The position numbers and the translations under genes are program-made. This document shows, one piece after another, positions 1-9,114 of a stretch of DNA of 64,000 bases. Below the pieces are notes generated by a model, which had not been told where the DNA came from, did no database searches, and was given only the letters and a program-made list of their open reading frames with translations. Positions within the stretch are counted from its first letter, which is position 1, and every line of letters starts with the position of its first letter. The stretch is from DATEPR01 sp963780635 (GTDB lineage Bacteria > Actinomycetota > Actinomycetes > Mycobacteriales > Pseudonocardiaceae), in NCBI GenBank assembly GCA_963780635.1, contig CAWACW010000011.1, forward strand, positions 682,001-746,000. The letters run 5' to 3'.

Positions 1-1009
1 TCACGGTCAGCGTCGGATCGGTCCCGACGAGCGGACCGTTCATCCCGGGCCGCACCACGGGCACCGAGCAGACCGTCAGCGCCGCCAGCAGCAGCACCAG
101 CCGACGCGGCACGGGCGACAGCGCGGCGAGCAGCCACCTGCCGGGTGAACCGGGTCGCGCGCCGGTCGGGTCGCCCAGCACGGGCGTGAGCAGCAGGCTG
201 CCGACCAGCAGCACGACGGCGACCAGCCAGCTCACCAGCACCGGTACTCCACCCGCCGGGCCGCCGGGGCCGCCCAGTGCCAGCACCGTGATCGTGGCCA
301 GCGCGGCCGTCAGGTGGAGGGTGCGCAGCGCGGGTGCGTCCGGATCGGCCACCCGGTGCACCCCGGGCAGCCGGGACAGCGTGCCGGACGCGGGTGCCGG
401 TTCGGTCGCGTCGGCGGTCCAGCTCACCCGGGACATGCCCCACAGCACGAGCACGACGACCAGCGGCGGCAGGATCCCGATCACCGGGCGGATCCCGGCG
501 GTGTCGCGCAGCCAGTCCGGCACCATGCCGGGCAGACACGGGTTGCCGGGCGCGAGGCACTGGGTGGCCAGCAGATCCAGCGAGATACCGGCCAACTGCG
601 CCACCAGCAGCACGGTCAGCAGCGCGGCGGCGAGCCGCAGCAGCGCCCGGCAGCACACGGCGAGCCCCGTGGCCCACCGATTGCCCTCGGGCACCGGCGG
701 CAGCATCCAGGACGACATGTTCGCCAGGGAGAACGGGAACAGCAGTGCCCACACGGCTTTCGTCCAGCCGCCGGACGTGAGGCCGCCCCACACGTAGCCC
801 TCCAGCGTGCGCGGCAGCGGCCTGCCGTCGGCGCGCAGCACAGGGCCGGGTGCCGGCCGGCGTAGCCGGTCGGCGGGCCGCACGATCCGGCCGGCACCGT
901 CGCCAGCCACATCCACGGCCGCGACCGCGTCGACGAGACTTTCCGGTGTGGTGCCGAGGATTCCGTGCACGCGGAATTCGATCACCCGCGTATCCGGCCC
1001 GGGTATCAC
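1..1009 (-). CDS. Multi-pass membrane protein of unknown function, C-terminus cut by window edge
   Basis: An open frame of about 336 codons runs leftward from a GTG at 1009 and is still open at base 1. The start is supported by AGGAGG at 1017-1022, seven bases upstream. The first ~90 residues look soluble (starting VIPGPDTRVIEFRVHG) and include repeated Pro/Arg stretches such as RPADRLRRPAPGP. The rest alternates hydrophobic segments (near residues 125-150, 190-205, 240-256, 265-290 and 305-325) with short loops, so an integral membrane protein is clear. I recognise the N-terminal pattern as that of a conserved actinobacterial membrane protein without an assigned role, but I cannot name a function. 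It is divergent from ahcY, with 139 bp between them. The rest of the gene lies outside the window. Confidence 0.75.
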   Translation of the reverse strand, partial: MIPGPDTRVIEFRVHGILGTTPESLVDAVAAVDVAGDGAGRIVRPADRLRRPAPGPVLRADGRPLPRTLEGYVWGGLTSGGWTKAVWALLFPFSLANMSSWMLPPVPEGNRWATGLAVCCRALLRLAAALLTVLLVAQLAGISLDLLATQCLAPGNPCLPGMVPDWLRDTAGIRPVIGILPPLVVVLVLWGMSRVSWTADATEPAPASGTLSRLPGVHRVADPDAPALRTLHLTAALATITVLALGGPGGPAGGVPVLVSWLVAVVLLVGSLLLTPVLGDPTGARPGSPGRWLLAALSPVPRRLVLLLAALTVCSVPVVRPGMNGPLVGTDPTLTV

Positions 1010-1148
1010 GACACCGCCTCCTGTCTGACCGATCGCGCCGAGTGACGGGCGGTTACTCACCATCGTGCTCGACCCCGGCACACCAGGGAATGGCTGGCAG
1101 GGTGCCCGGTACTGTTGCTCATACTCCGAAAACTTCAGGAAGGGCGTC

Positions 1149-2619
1149 ATGACCACGGTGGACTCGGACCGACTCCAGACCCGCAACGGCATTGATTTCG
1201 CCGTTGCCGATCTTTCCCTGGCCGAGTTCGGCCGGAAGGAAATTCGACTCGCCGAACACGAGATGCCCGGCCTGATGGCATTGCGGCGCGAATACTCCGA
1301 GGTGTATCCACTCCGTGGCGCCCGGATCTCCGGTTCGCTGCACATGACGGTGCAGACGGCCGTGCTGATCGAGACGCTGGTTGCGCTCGGCGCCGAGGTG
1401 CGATGGGCCTCGTGCAACATCTTCTCCACGCAGGATCATGCTGCTGCTGCCATCGTCGTGGGGCCACACGGCACGCCGGAGGAGCCCAAGGGAGTGCCGG
1501 TGTTCGCCTGGAAGGGTGAGTCGCTCTGCGGAGTACTGGTGGGCGACCGAGCAGATGCTCACCTGGCCCGACGGCGGCCCGAACATGATCCTGGACGACG
1601 GCGGCGACGCGACCATGCTGGTGCACAAGGGCGGCGCCTACGAGGCCGCCGGCGTGGTCCCGCCCGCCGACGAGGACGACTCCGAGGAGTGAAAGGTCTT
1701 CCTGGGCCTGCTGCGCGCCTCGCTGGCCGCCGACGCCGACAAGTGGACCAAGATCGGCGAGGGCATCCGCGGCGTCACCGAGGAGACCACCACCGGCGTG
1801 CACCGGCTCTACCAGCTCGCCGCCGCGGGCGAGCTGCTGTTCCCGGCGATCAACGTCAACGACTCGGTGACGAAGTCGAAGTTCGACAACCGCTACGGCA
1901 TCCGGCACTCGCTGATCGACGGCATCAACCGTGGCACGGACGTACTGATCGGCGGCAAGACCGCGGTGATCTGCGGTTACGGTGACGTCGGCAAGGGCGC
2001 GTCGGAGTCGCTGCGTGGCCAGGGTGCCCGCGTGGTGATCACCGAGATCGACCCGATCTGCGCGCTGCAGGCCGCGATGGACGGCTTCCCGGTCAAGACG
2101 CTGGAGTCGGTGCTCGGCGAGGCCGACATCATCATCACCACGACCGGCAACAAGAACGTGGTGACCGCGGACCACATGGGCCGGATGAAGCACCAGGCGA
2201 TCCTGGGCAACATCGGCCACTTCGACAACGAGCTGGACATGGCCGGCCTGGCCCGCGTGCCCGGCATCCGCCGGATCAACATCAAGCCGCAGGTCGACGA
2301 GTGGGTGTTCCCGGACGGCCACTCGATCCTGGTGCTGTCCGAGGGCAGGCTGCTCAACCTGGGCAACGCCACCGGCCACCCGTCGTTCGTGATGTCGACC
2401 AGCTTCTCCAACCAGGTCATCGCGCAGATCGAGCTGTTCACCAAGCCGAACGAGTGGGACCGCGAGGTCTACCGGCTGTCCAAGCAGCTGGACGAGAAGG
2501 TGGCCCGGCTGCACCTGCCGGCGCTGAACGTCGAGCTGACCAAGCTCACCAAGGACCAGGCGGAGTACATCGACGTGGACGTCGAGGGCCCGTACAAGCC
2601 CGAGCACTACCGCTACTGA
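1149..2619 (+). pseudogene. ahcY: Adenosylhomocysteinase (S-adenosyl-L-homocysteine hydrolase), disrupted by frameshift and in-frame stop
   Basis: The enzyme hydrolyses S-adenosylhomocysteine to adenosine and homocysteine in the methyl cycle. The reading starts at ATG 1149 (AGGAAGG upstream). The N-terminal part reads ADLSLAEFGRKEIRLAEHEM and SCNIFSTQDHAAAA. The C-terminal part contains the NAD-binding ICGYGDVGKG, the HFDNE and GHPSFVMS motifs, and the diagnostic C-terminus KPEHYRY. The joined product would be 489 residues, the usual actinobacterial length. Two lesions break it. One extra base near 1527 shifts the frame just before the conserved EYWW segment. TGA at 1690-1692 replaces the Trp codon of the expected EEWKVFL. 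Frame and family match resume perfectly afterwards. It heads the conserved tmk-mtrAB block. Because this gene is normally near-essential, sequencing error is as likely as real decay. Confidence 0.93.
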
Positions 2620-2631
2620 CGACTGCTGTTC

Positions 2632-2666
2632 ACGGGCGGCCGCACCCTTCGGGGGCGGCCGCCCGT
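2632..2666 (+). terminator. Strong hairpin terminator after ahcY
   Basis: A perfect 12-bp inverted repeat (ACGGGCGGCCGC at 2632-2643 and its complement at 2655-2666) encloses an 11-base loop. It starts 13 bases after the ahcY stop. There is no long T-tract, which is common for actinobacterial terminators. Confidence 0.75.
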
Positions 2667-2767
2667 TGCGTGACCGTGATCACACGCATGACCCCGTTAG
2701 GTAGGTCACGTTGTGATAACTTCGCCCGGGTGTTGGGCAAGGCCACCCAGACGGAGGTAAGGGGCTC

Positions 2768-3544
2768 GTGAGTTTTACTACTGACAGTGACTCCACGGAG
2801 GACTTCGGTATCCCCTTCCGTCGACCCATCTCCGTCGCCCAGCTGCTCGAACGCGAGGGCTTCCGGCCGGCCGACCGCACCAGGGCCACCCGCAGGGCGC
2901 TGACCGGCGTCGCGGCAGGCGCCGTGCTCACCGTCGGTGCGGTCGTCGGCAGCTTGTTCCTCAACCACGGCCAGACGGCCCCGCGCGACACGCTCGCCTC
3001 GGGCAGCCAGTCCGGCGGCGACATCGTGCTCTCCGAAGGCAACCAGCAGGGCACGATCGTGTCCCCGGCGATGCCCCACCGGGCCGCCCCGGCGGCGCCG
3101 AGGGCGGCCGGTCACGTCACCGACGGCGGTGCCACCGACCGGGCCAAGGGCGCCGTCGGCAACGCCCCGATCGCGGCCGCGCCGAAGATGGCCACCGCCC
3201 CGGCCCAGCCGAGCACCCCGGCCGTCCAGTCGGCCCCGGTGATGGCTCCGGCGTCGACCCCCGCGGTGAGCCCGTCGACCAGCCCGACGGCGAACACTTC
3301 GACCGCCACGGTGCCGAGCGCCCCGGCGGCCATCCCCACGACCACTCCGGCGGCGAGCGCGCCTGCCACGACGACACCGCCTGCCACGGCGACACCGCCC
3401 GCCACGACGGACCCCGCGGCCCCGCCGACCACCGGGTCGGCCGCCCCGACGACGACCCCGGCCCCGGCCCACACGGGCCTGCTGGGCGGGCTGGCCGGGA
3501 TACTGGGGCACGTGGAGCACCCCGCGTTCAGCTGGTTCGGCTGA
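2768..3544 (+). CDS. Single-pass membrane protein with long Ala/Pro/Thr-rich extracellular tail
   Basis: The product is 258 residues from a GTG at 2768, preceded by GGAGG about ten bases upstream. The N-terminal ~45 residues are cytosolic-looking and hydrophilic, with an ISVAQLLEREGF segment. They are followed by one hydrophobic helix (about residues 47-65, ALTGVAAGAVLTVGAVVGSL). From about residue 100 the chain is almost entirely Ala, Pro, Thr and Ser, as expected for a disordered wall-spanning region. It ends in a hydrophobic, Gly-rich tail (GLLGGLAGILG) and SWFG. The topology suggests an anchored protein crossing the cell wall. No enzymatic motif is visible and I cannot assign a function. 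It lies between ahcY and tmk on the same strand; in mycobacteria those two are adjacent, so this gene is an insertion into the conserved block. Confidence 0.75.
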   Translation: MSFTTDSDSTEDFGIPFRRPISVAQLLEREGFRPADRTRATRRALTGVAAGAVLTVGAVVGSLFLNHGQTAPRDTLASGSQSGGDIVLSEGNQQGTIVSPAMPHRAAPAAPRAAGHVTDGGATDRAKGAVGNAPIAAAPKMATAPAQPSTPAVQSAPVMAPASTPAVSPSTSPTANTSTATVPSAPAAIPTTTPAASAPATTTPPATATPPATTDPAAPPTTGSAAPTTTPAPAHTGLLGGLAGILGHVEHPAFSWFG

Positions 3545-3578
3545 GACCGCCGCGGCCGCCACTGCCCACTCGGGCAGG

Positions 3579-4229
3579 ATGAGCGCCGTGGGCAGGCTCG
3601 TGGTGATCGAAGGTCTGGACGGTGCAGGCAAGCGCACCCTGACGGACGCACTGGTAGCGGCACTGGGTGACGCGGGCGCGTCCGTGACCGGGCTGGCGTT
3701 CCCCCGGTACGGCGTCGACGTGCACGCCGACCTGGTGCGCGACGCGCTGCACGGCAGGCTGGGCGACCTCGGCGGCTCCGTGCACGGCATGGCACTGCTG
3801 TTCGCGCTGGATCGGCGGGCGGCCCGCGACCACCTGCTCGACCTGCTCGCCGGCCACGACGTCGTGCTCGCCGACCGATACGTCGCCTCCAACGCCGCCT
3901 ACGGCGCCGCCCGGCTGCACGAGGGCGCGGCTGGCGAGTTCGTGGCCTGGGTGCGGGAGCTGGAGATCGACCGGTTCGCCTTGCCGGTGCCGTACGCCCA
4001 GCTGCTGCTGCGGGTGCCCGTCGAGGTCGCCGCCAGTCGGGCCGAACACCGCGAACACACCGAAGCGGACAGGGTGCGGGACAGTTTCGAGTCCGATGGC
4101 GGCCTGCAGGCGCGGTGCGCGGCCGTCTACGACGAGCTGGCCGCGGCGAACTGGCTGTCCGATTGGCATGTCGTTGACGGAACCTCGGCGCTGGACCCCG
4201 CAGACTTGGCCAAGACATTGCTGCGTTGA
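3579..4229 (+). CDS. tmk: Thymidylate kinase (dTMP kinase)
   Basis: The enzyme phosphorylates dTMP to dTDP in the thymidine nucleotide pathway. The P-loop is EGLDGAGKRT, the mycobacterial variant with Arg after the Lys. FPRYG (dTMP-site segment), LFALDRR and DRYVASNAAY (the DRY/H motif) follow in the expected order. The length of 216 residues matches M. tuberculosis Tmk. An ATG start at 3579 is used; a GTG nine bases later (VGRLVVIEG) would also give a complete enzyme. Its place directly before mtrA-mtrB is the conserved actinobacterial order. Confidence 0.95.
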   Translation: MSAVGRLVVIEGLDGAGKRTLTDALVAALGDAGASVTGLAFPRYGVDVHADLVRDALHGRLGDLGGSVHGMALLFALDRRAARDHLLDLLAGHDVVLADRYVASNAAYGAARLHEGAAGEFVAWVRELEIDRFALPVPYAQLLLRVPVEVAASRAEHREHTEADRVRDSFESDGGLQARCAAVYDELAAANWLSDWHVVDGTSALDPADLAKTLLR

Positions 4230-4406
4230 CGCCTGTTCACCGACAATTCTCGCGTGACGTCGATGTCACGCGAGACGACGGAGGTCGTGGTGTCCGAGTC
4301 CGGCGAGTGGCGGGGACGGCCGTGGGCGCCCCCGAGCGTGGCGAATCGGCCTCGAGATCAGCGGGCGGTGCAACCAGCGCACACTCGGAATGCCACTATG
4401 TGGGGT

Positions 4407-5084
4407 ATGAAGGCACGGGTCCTGGTGGTCGACGACGACCCCGCTCTGGCGGAGATGTTGACCATCGTCCTCCGAGGTGAGGGCTTCGACACCGCGGTCG
4501 TCGGTGACGGAGCACGGGCACTGCCCGCGCTACGAGAGTTCAAGCCCGATCTGGTGTTGCTGGACCTGATGCTGCCCGGCATGAACGGCATCGACGTCTG
4601 CAAGGCGATCCGGGCCGAGTCCGGGGTGCCGGTGGTCATGTTGACCGCCAAGAGCGACACGGTCGACATCGTGCTCGGTCTGGAGTCCGGCGCCGACGAC
4701 TACGTGGTCAAGCCGTTCAAGCCGAAGGAACTGGTCGCGCGGATCAGGGCCCGGCTGCGGCGCACCGAGTCCGAGCCGGCCGAGTCGCTGACCATCGGCG
4801 ACCTGACCATCGACGTGCCCGGTCACGAGGTGCTGCGCAGCGGTGCGCCCATCCAGCTCACGCCGCTGGAGTTCGACCTGCTCGTCGCACTGGCCCGCAA
4901 GCCCCGGCAGGTGTTCACCCGCGAGGTGCTGCTGGAACAGGTGTGGGGCTACCGGCACGCGGCCGACACCCGGCTGGTCAACGTGCACGTGCAGCGGCTG
5001 CGGTCGAAGGTCGAGCGCGACCCGGAGCACCCGGAGGTGGTGCTGACCGTCCGCGGCGTCGGATACAAGGCAGGCCCGCCGTGA
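4407..5084 (+). CDS. mtrA: DNA-binding response regulator MtrA
   Basis: This is an OmpR-family response regulator of the essential MtrAB system, which links cell-wall state and DNA replication or division to gene expression. Residues 1-115 form the receiver domain, with acidic triad DDD (VLVVDDD) and phospho-acceptor Asp in LVLLDLMLPGM. Conserved Thr (MLTAKS) and Lys (DDYVVKPFKP) follow. Residues 125-225 form the winged-helix domain (LTPLEFDLLV, GYRHAADTRLVNVHVQRLRSKVE, TVRGVGYKA). The product is 225 residues; M. tuberculosis MtrA has 228. The start is taken at ATG 4407 (MKARVLVVDDD). A second in-frame ATG nine bases upstream (4398) is possible, and no clear ribosome-binding site decides between them. 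mtrB follows after 19 bases. Confidence 0.96.
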   Translation: MKARVLVVDDDPALAEMLTIVLRGEGFDTAVVGDGARALPALREFKPDLVLLDLMLPGMNGIDVCKAIRAESGVPVVMLTAKSDTVDIVLGLESGADDYVVKPFKPKELVARIRARLRRTESEPAESLTIGDLTIDVPGHEVLRSGAPIQLTPLEFDLLVALARKPRQVFTREVLLEQVWGYRHAADTRLVNVHVQRLRSKVERDPEHPEVVLTVRGVGYKAGPP

Positions 5085-5103
5085 CGATGCGGGGCAGACG
5101 GCG

Positions 5104-6885
5104 GTGAACCTGCTCGGCAGGTACTGGCCGGCCGTCGTCCGATGGTTGAGGTGGCTGGTCGCCGAGACCGGCCGCCGCTGGGTCGCGTTCGGCGAACTCT
5201 GGCGGCGGTCGTTGCAGGTCCGCGTCGTCACCAGCACGCTCGCGCTGTCCACCGCGGTGGTGTTCGTGCTGGGCATGGTGCTGCAGAACGAGATCATCGA
5301 CCGGCTGATCTACGCCAAGCAGCAGGCGGCGATCGCGCAGACGGGCAGCGCCCAGCGGACGGTGTCCGCCGAGCTGCGTGGCATGAACTCCAGCGACAAC
5401 CCGGCAGCGCGCCTCAGCGGCGCGCTGACGAGTCTCACCACGTCCAGTGACCTCGGTGGCACCGGCCAGCAGGCCGCCAGTTCCGCCGCCGGCGCTTTCG
5501 TCCCGGTACTCGCCACAGGTTCGCTCGGCCTCACCACGGCCCCGGTCGTGTCGGCCGGGCCGTACCGCGAGGTGCCCGAGAAGCTGCGCAAGTTCGTGCA
5601 GAACGGGCAGAGCGGTTTCCAGATCACCACCGTGAACGTCGGTGGTGATCCACAGATCTTCCTCGTCGTGGGCGCTCCGATCACCAGCGCGAACCAACCG
5701 GTCCAGCTGTATCTGCTGTTCTCGCTGTCCACCGAGCAGAACACGATCAACGTCGTGCAGGGCACCCTCGTGGTCGGCGGCCTGGTGCTGGTGCTGCTGC
5801 TGGCCGCGATCACCAGCCTGGTCATCCGGCAGGTCGTGCGGCCGGTCCGGAACGCGGCCGAGATCGCCGAACGGTTCGCCGAAGGCCACCTGGACGAGCG
5901 AATGCGGGTGATCGGCGAGGACGACGTGGCGCGGCTGGCCGAGTCGTACAACTCGATGGCGGCCAGCATCCAGGTCCAGATCCGCCAGCTGGAGGACTTC
6001 GGCCAGCTGCAACGCAGGTTCACCTCCGACGTGTCGCACGAGCTGCGCACACCGCTGACCACGGTCCGGATGGCGGCCGACGTGCTGCACGCGTCCCGCG
6101 AGCAGTTCCCGGCAGGACTGTCCCGGTCCACCGAACTGCTGGTGGACGAGCTGGACAGGTTCGAGGCCCTGCTCGGCGACCTGCTGGAGATCAGCAGGCT
6201 GGACGCGGGCGTCGAGGACCTGGCGTCCGAACCGGTGGACGTGCGCGGCCTGGCCCGCTCGGCCGTCAACTCGGTGCAGGGACTCGTCGGGTCGACCACC
6301 ACCGAGATCGAGCTGCACATGCCCGACACCGAGGTGATCGCCGAGGTCGAAGCCCGGCGGGTGGAGCGCATCCTGCGCAACCTGCTGGCCAACGCGGTCG
6401 ACCACGGCGAGGGCCTGCCCGTCCGGCTGACCATCGCGATGAACGACCTGGCCGTCGCGATCGTGGTCCGGGACTTCGGGGTAGGCCTGCGCCCGGGCGA
6501 GTCCGACCTCGTGTTCAACCGGTTCTGGCGGGCCGACGCGTCCCGTAACCGGCGGACCGGTGGGACCGGGCTGGGCTTGGCGATCAGCGTCGAGGACGCG
6601 CGGCTGCACGGCGGCTGGCTGGAGGCGTGGGGCGAACCGGGCAAGGGCGCGTGCTTCCGGTTGACGCTGCCCAGGCTTCCGCAGGCCGAACTGACCGACA
6701 GCCCGCTGCCGCTGCCGCCGGAGGACGACATGGCAGTGGTGCCCGCGCCCGCTGTGGCGGCGCGGGCGGAGGTGACGTGGCAGCGCACAGAAGTGACTGA
6801 GGTCACCATTCTCGACGAGGAGAATGGCATCGTGGAGACGGTGCGTGCCGGCACGTCGGTCGAGCAGCGTCAGGAGCGGTCGTGA
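5104..6885 (+). CDS. mtrB: Sensor histidine kinase MtrB
   Basis: This is the membrane partner of MtrA, 593 residues from GTG 5104. A transmembrane helix near residues 33-53 and a second near 218-240 flank a ~165-residue extracellular domain. A HAMP segment follows (VRPVRNAAEIAERFAEGHLDERM). The dimerisation/phospho-acceptor helix contains the H-box SHELRTPLTTVR around residue 310. The ATPase domain carries NLLANAVDHG, DFGVGLRPGE and GGTGLGLAI. The C-terminal ~60 residues after the ATPase core are acidic and non-conserved. The stop overlaps the lpqB start by four bases, indicating translational coupling of the mtrA-mtrB-lpqB operon. Confidence 0.96.
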   Translation: MNLLGRYWPAVVRWLRWLVAETGRRWVAFGELWRRSLQVRVVTSTLALSTAVVFVLGMVLQNEIIDRLIYAKQQAAIAQTGSAQRTVSAELRGMNSSDNPAARLSGALTSLTTSSDLGGTGQQAASSAAGAFVPVLATGSLGLTTAPVVSAGPYREVPEKLRKFVQNGQSGFQITTVNVGGDPQIFLVVGAPITSANQPVQLYLLFSLSTEQNTINVVQGTLVVGGLVLVLLLAAITSLVIRQVVRPVRNAAEIAERFAEGHLDERMRVIGEDDVARLAESYNSMAASIQVQIRQLEDFGQLQRRFTSDVSHELRTPLTTVRMAADVLHASREQFPAGLSRSTELLVDELDRFEALLGDLLEISRLDAGVEDLASEPVDVRGLARSAVNSVQGLVGSTTTEIELHMPDTEVIAEVEARRVERILRNLLANAVDHGEGLPVRLTIAMNDLAVAIVVRDFGVGLRPGESDLVFNRFWRADASRNRRTGGTGLGLAISVEDARLHGGWLEAWGEPGKGACFRLTLPRLPQAELTDSPLPLPPEDDMAVVPAPAVAARAEVTWQRTEVTEVTILDEENGIVETVRAGTSVEQRQERS

Positions 6886-8615
6886 GATCACGGGTTGTGC
6901 TCGTGTTATCCGTCGCGTCGGCGCTGCTGATCGCCGGTTGTGCGTCCATCCCGGGCTCGACACTGCCGCAGCACGCGGACCTGCAGAACGGCAACGTCTC
7001 GCCGAGCATCGCGCAGCCGCCGAACGACGCGGACCCGCTGAGCATCGTGCGCGACTTCATCGACAACAGCGGCGACCCGACGGACGTGCACGAGGCCGCG
7101 CGCGGTTACCTGGCGCAGAACGCGCAGACCACGTGGAACACCGGCTCGAAGCCGCTGTCGCTGCTCATCATCAGCGACAGCTTCAGCACGAACTACGGTG
7201 ACGAGGCGACCGTGTCCGCGGACCTCGACGACGTCGATGTGAACACCACGCTGGTCGGCACGCTGAACCCGGACGGCTCGTTCACGCCGCCATCCCTCGG
7301 GGACGCCACGGCGTACAGCGTGTCGCTGCAGGTGCACAAGCAGTCCGACGGGCAGTGGCGGATCCTCGACCCGCCAGCACAGCTGATGATCACGGCCGCC
7401 GACTTCACCCGGTTCTACCGCCAGGTGTCGGTCGACTTCTTCAACCAGGGCTGGAGCGCGCTGGTACCCGATCTGCGTTACGTCGTCGGCGACTCGGTGA
7501 CCCTGCCCGGCCGGATCGTGCAGTTGCTGATGGGCGGGCCGTCCCAGGCGTTGCAGGGTGCCGTGCTGGATGCCATCCCGGCGGGCGCGATGCTCAAGAC
7601 GAACGTGACGGTGCAGTCGAACAACCAGGTCTACATCAATCTCGGTGGTGTCCAGGACCTGCCGAACAACACCAAGCAGTTGATGATCGCGCAGATCGTG
7701 GGGTCGCTGCAGGCCTACGGCAGCAGCGTGGAGGTCGAGTCCGAAGGCGTCCCGCTGGTGCCGGGCCACCAGTCGTGGCGCGCGGCGGATCTCCCGTCCT
7801 ACGTCCCCTATGTCGGCCCGAACGCGGCCGGGATGGTGGTGTCGCGCGGCCGGATCTACAACCTGTCGAACGGGCAGCCGATCGGCGGTCCGTCCGGTGA
7901 CGGCGACTACGACGTGGTGACGGCGGCCCAGTCACCGGACGGTCAGGAACTCGCGACCGTGACGAAGATCGACAGCAGTACGAACGAACTGCGCATCGGC
8001 GGGCTGAAGGGCCCGGAGTCCGTGGTGAAGAACCTGCCGGGCACGACGATCACACGCCCGACGTGGGAACCGAGCGACGCGGGCGGTGACCCGAGCCGGG
8101 CCCTGTGGACGGTCGCGGACGGGAACGTGGTTCGGGTGGTGAGTACCGCCCAGGGAACCTGGGCGGCGTCCCCGGTCGATGCCACTGAGCTGCAGAAGTA
8201 CGGACCGATCACGGATCTGAGGCTGTCCAGCGACGGCACCCGGGTAGCTGTGGTCGCGGGCGGGCACTTGCTGATCGGGTCGGTAGTGACCGACCCGTGG
8301 GCGGTCAGACAGGTGCGGTTGGTGCCGTCGCTGACGGGCGTGACGAAGGTCGACTGGCTGCGGCAGGACCAGATGGTCGTCGCGACCAACGAGCAGGCAG
8401 CGCCGGTGCAGCGGGTGAGCGCGGACGGCGAGGCGATCGACCAGTACTCCCCGGCCAACCTGACTTCCACCGTCACCGCGCTCGCGGCATCGCCGAGCGG
8501 CCCGGTCACGGTGACGGACTCAGCGGGCATGTGGACGATCACCGAACTGAGCGGCTACTGGTCCCCACCCCCACACAACCAACCAGCAGGCGCCATCCCG
8601 TTCTACCCAGGCTGA
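6882..8615 (+). CDS. lpqB: Lipoprotein LpqB (GerMN domain, MtrAB-associated)
   Basis: The product is a 577-residue secreted lipoprotein. The signal peptide ends in the lipobox LIAGC with Cys20. A GerMN-like (sporulation/spore germination) domain lies around residues 200-300 (VYINLGGVQDLPNN, QLMIAQIVGSL). The C-terminal half is a beta-propeller-like LpqB domain, with repeats such as DVVTAAQSPDGQELATV and LRLSSDGTRVAVVAGG. In mycobacteria LpqB interacts with the MtrB sensor domain and modulates signalling; the gene order here predicts the same role. The start is GTG 6882, overlapping the mtrB stop (GTGA). The end of the product is Pro/His rich (SPPPHNQPAGAIPFYPG). Confidence 0.95.
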   Translation: MRSRVVLVLSVASALLIAGCASIPGSTLPQHADLQNGNVSPSIAQPPNDADPLSIVRDFIDNSGDPTDVHEAARGYLAQNAQTTWNTGSKPLSLLIISDSFSTNYGDEATVSADLDDVDVNTTLVGTLNPDGSFTPPSLGDATAYSVSLQVHKQSDGQWRILDPPAQLMITAADFTRFYRQVSVDFFNQGWSALVPDLRYVVGDSVTLPGRIVQLLMGGPSQALQGAVLDAIPAGAMLKTNVTVQSNNQVYINLGGVQDLPNNTKQLMIAQIVGSLQAYGSSVEVESEGVPLVPGHQSWRAADLPSYVPYVGPNAAGMVVSRGRIYNLSNGQPIGGPSGDGDYDVVTAAQSPDGQELATVTKIDSSTNELRIGGLKGPESVVKNLPGTTITRPTWEPSDAGGDPSRALWTVADGNVVRVVSTAQGTWAASPVDATELQKYGPITDLRLSSDGTRVAVVAGGHLLIGSVVTDPWAVRQVRLVPSLTGVTKVDWLRQDQMVVATNEQAAPVQRVSADGEAIDQYSPANLTSTVTALAASPSGPVTVTDSAGMWTITELSGYWSPPPHNQPAGAIPFYPG

Positions 8616-8639
8616 GCTGCCGTTCCCCCAAGCAGCCAG

Positions 8640-9005
8640 CCCACCGGCGTCCGCCGCGCCATCAGCGTCCGCCGCGCCGCTGGCGTCGGGCGGGCCATCA
8701 GAGTCGGCCGCGCCATCAGCTTTGGCCGTGCCACTGGCGTCGGGCGGGCGATCAGCGTCGGCCGTGCCGCTGGCTTCGGGCGGGCCGCTGGCTTTGGGCG
8801 CGCCATCAGCTTTGGCCCCGCCATCAGCGTCGAGGGGCCGCTGGCTTCGGCTGCGACTTCGGCTGTGCCATCGACTTCGGCTGTGCCATCGGCTTCGGCT
8901 GTGCCACGCTCGGCTTCGGCCGTGCCATCGGCTTCGGCCGTGCCACTCGCTTCGGCCGTGCCACCCGCTTCGGCCGCGCCATCGGCTTCGGCCGTGCTAC
9001 TGCTT
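8640..9005. repeat. Degenerate 18-bp tandem repeat (minisatellite), about 20 units
   Basis: Between lpqB and comF the sequence is built of units resembling GCCATCGGCTTCGGCCGT, about 20 in a row, with substitutions and two or three length variants (for example near 8805-8860). Because the unit is a multiple of three, all six frames are partly open and give repeated hexapeptides such as AIGFGR (plus) or MARPKP (minus). None of these has a ribosome-binding site or family resemblance. I regard the region (8616-9114) as non-coding. Nothing else was recognised in it apart from the short comF leader. Confidence 0.85.
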
Positions 9006-9114
9006 CGTTGTTCGCGCGGGTCAGCTCGGGCGTGTCGTCCATTCTGCGGTCGACACGCGCGGCTTGCGGTCGGCCTCTGCCCACCCACCTCACCAACTCG
9101 GCACGCTGGCCGAC

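Noticed and set aside
1087..1117. Sigma-R promoter (GGGAAT ... GTT) upstream of ahcY
   Set aside because: The spacing is 22 bases rather than 18-19.
1010..1148. SAH or SAM riboswitch upstream of ahcY
   Set aside because: The 139-bp gap shows no convincing match to the conserved SAH-riboswitch core; only a Shine-Dalgarno sequence is clear.
1065..1148. Earlier in-frame start for ahcY
   Set aside because: The upstream residues have no family resemblance, and ATG 1149 has AGGAAGG at a proper distance.
8603..9088. Minus-strand frame encoding MARPK-type hexapeptide repeats
   Set aside because: The 18-bp period opens every frame; there is no Shine-Dalgarno sequence, no signal or family match.
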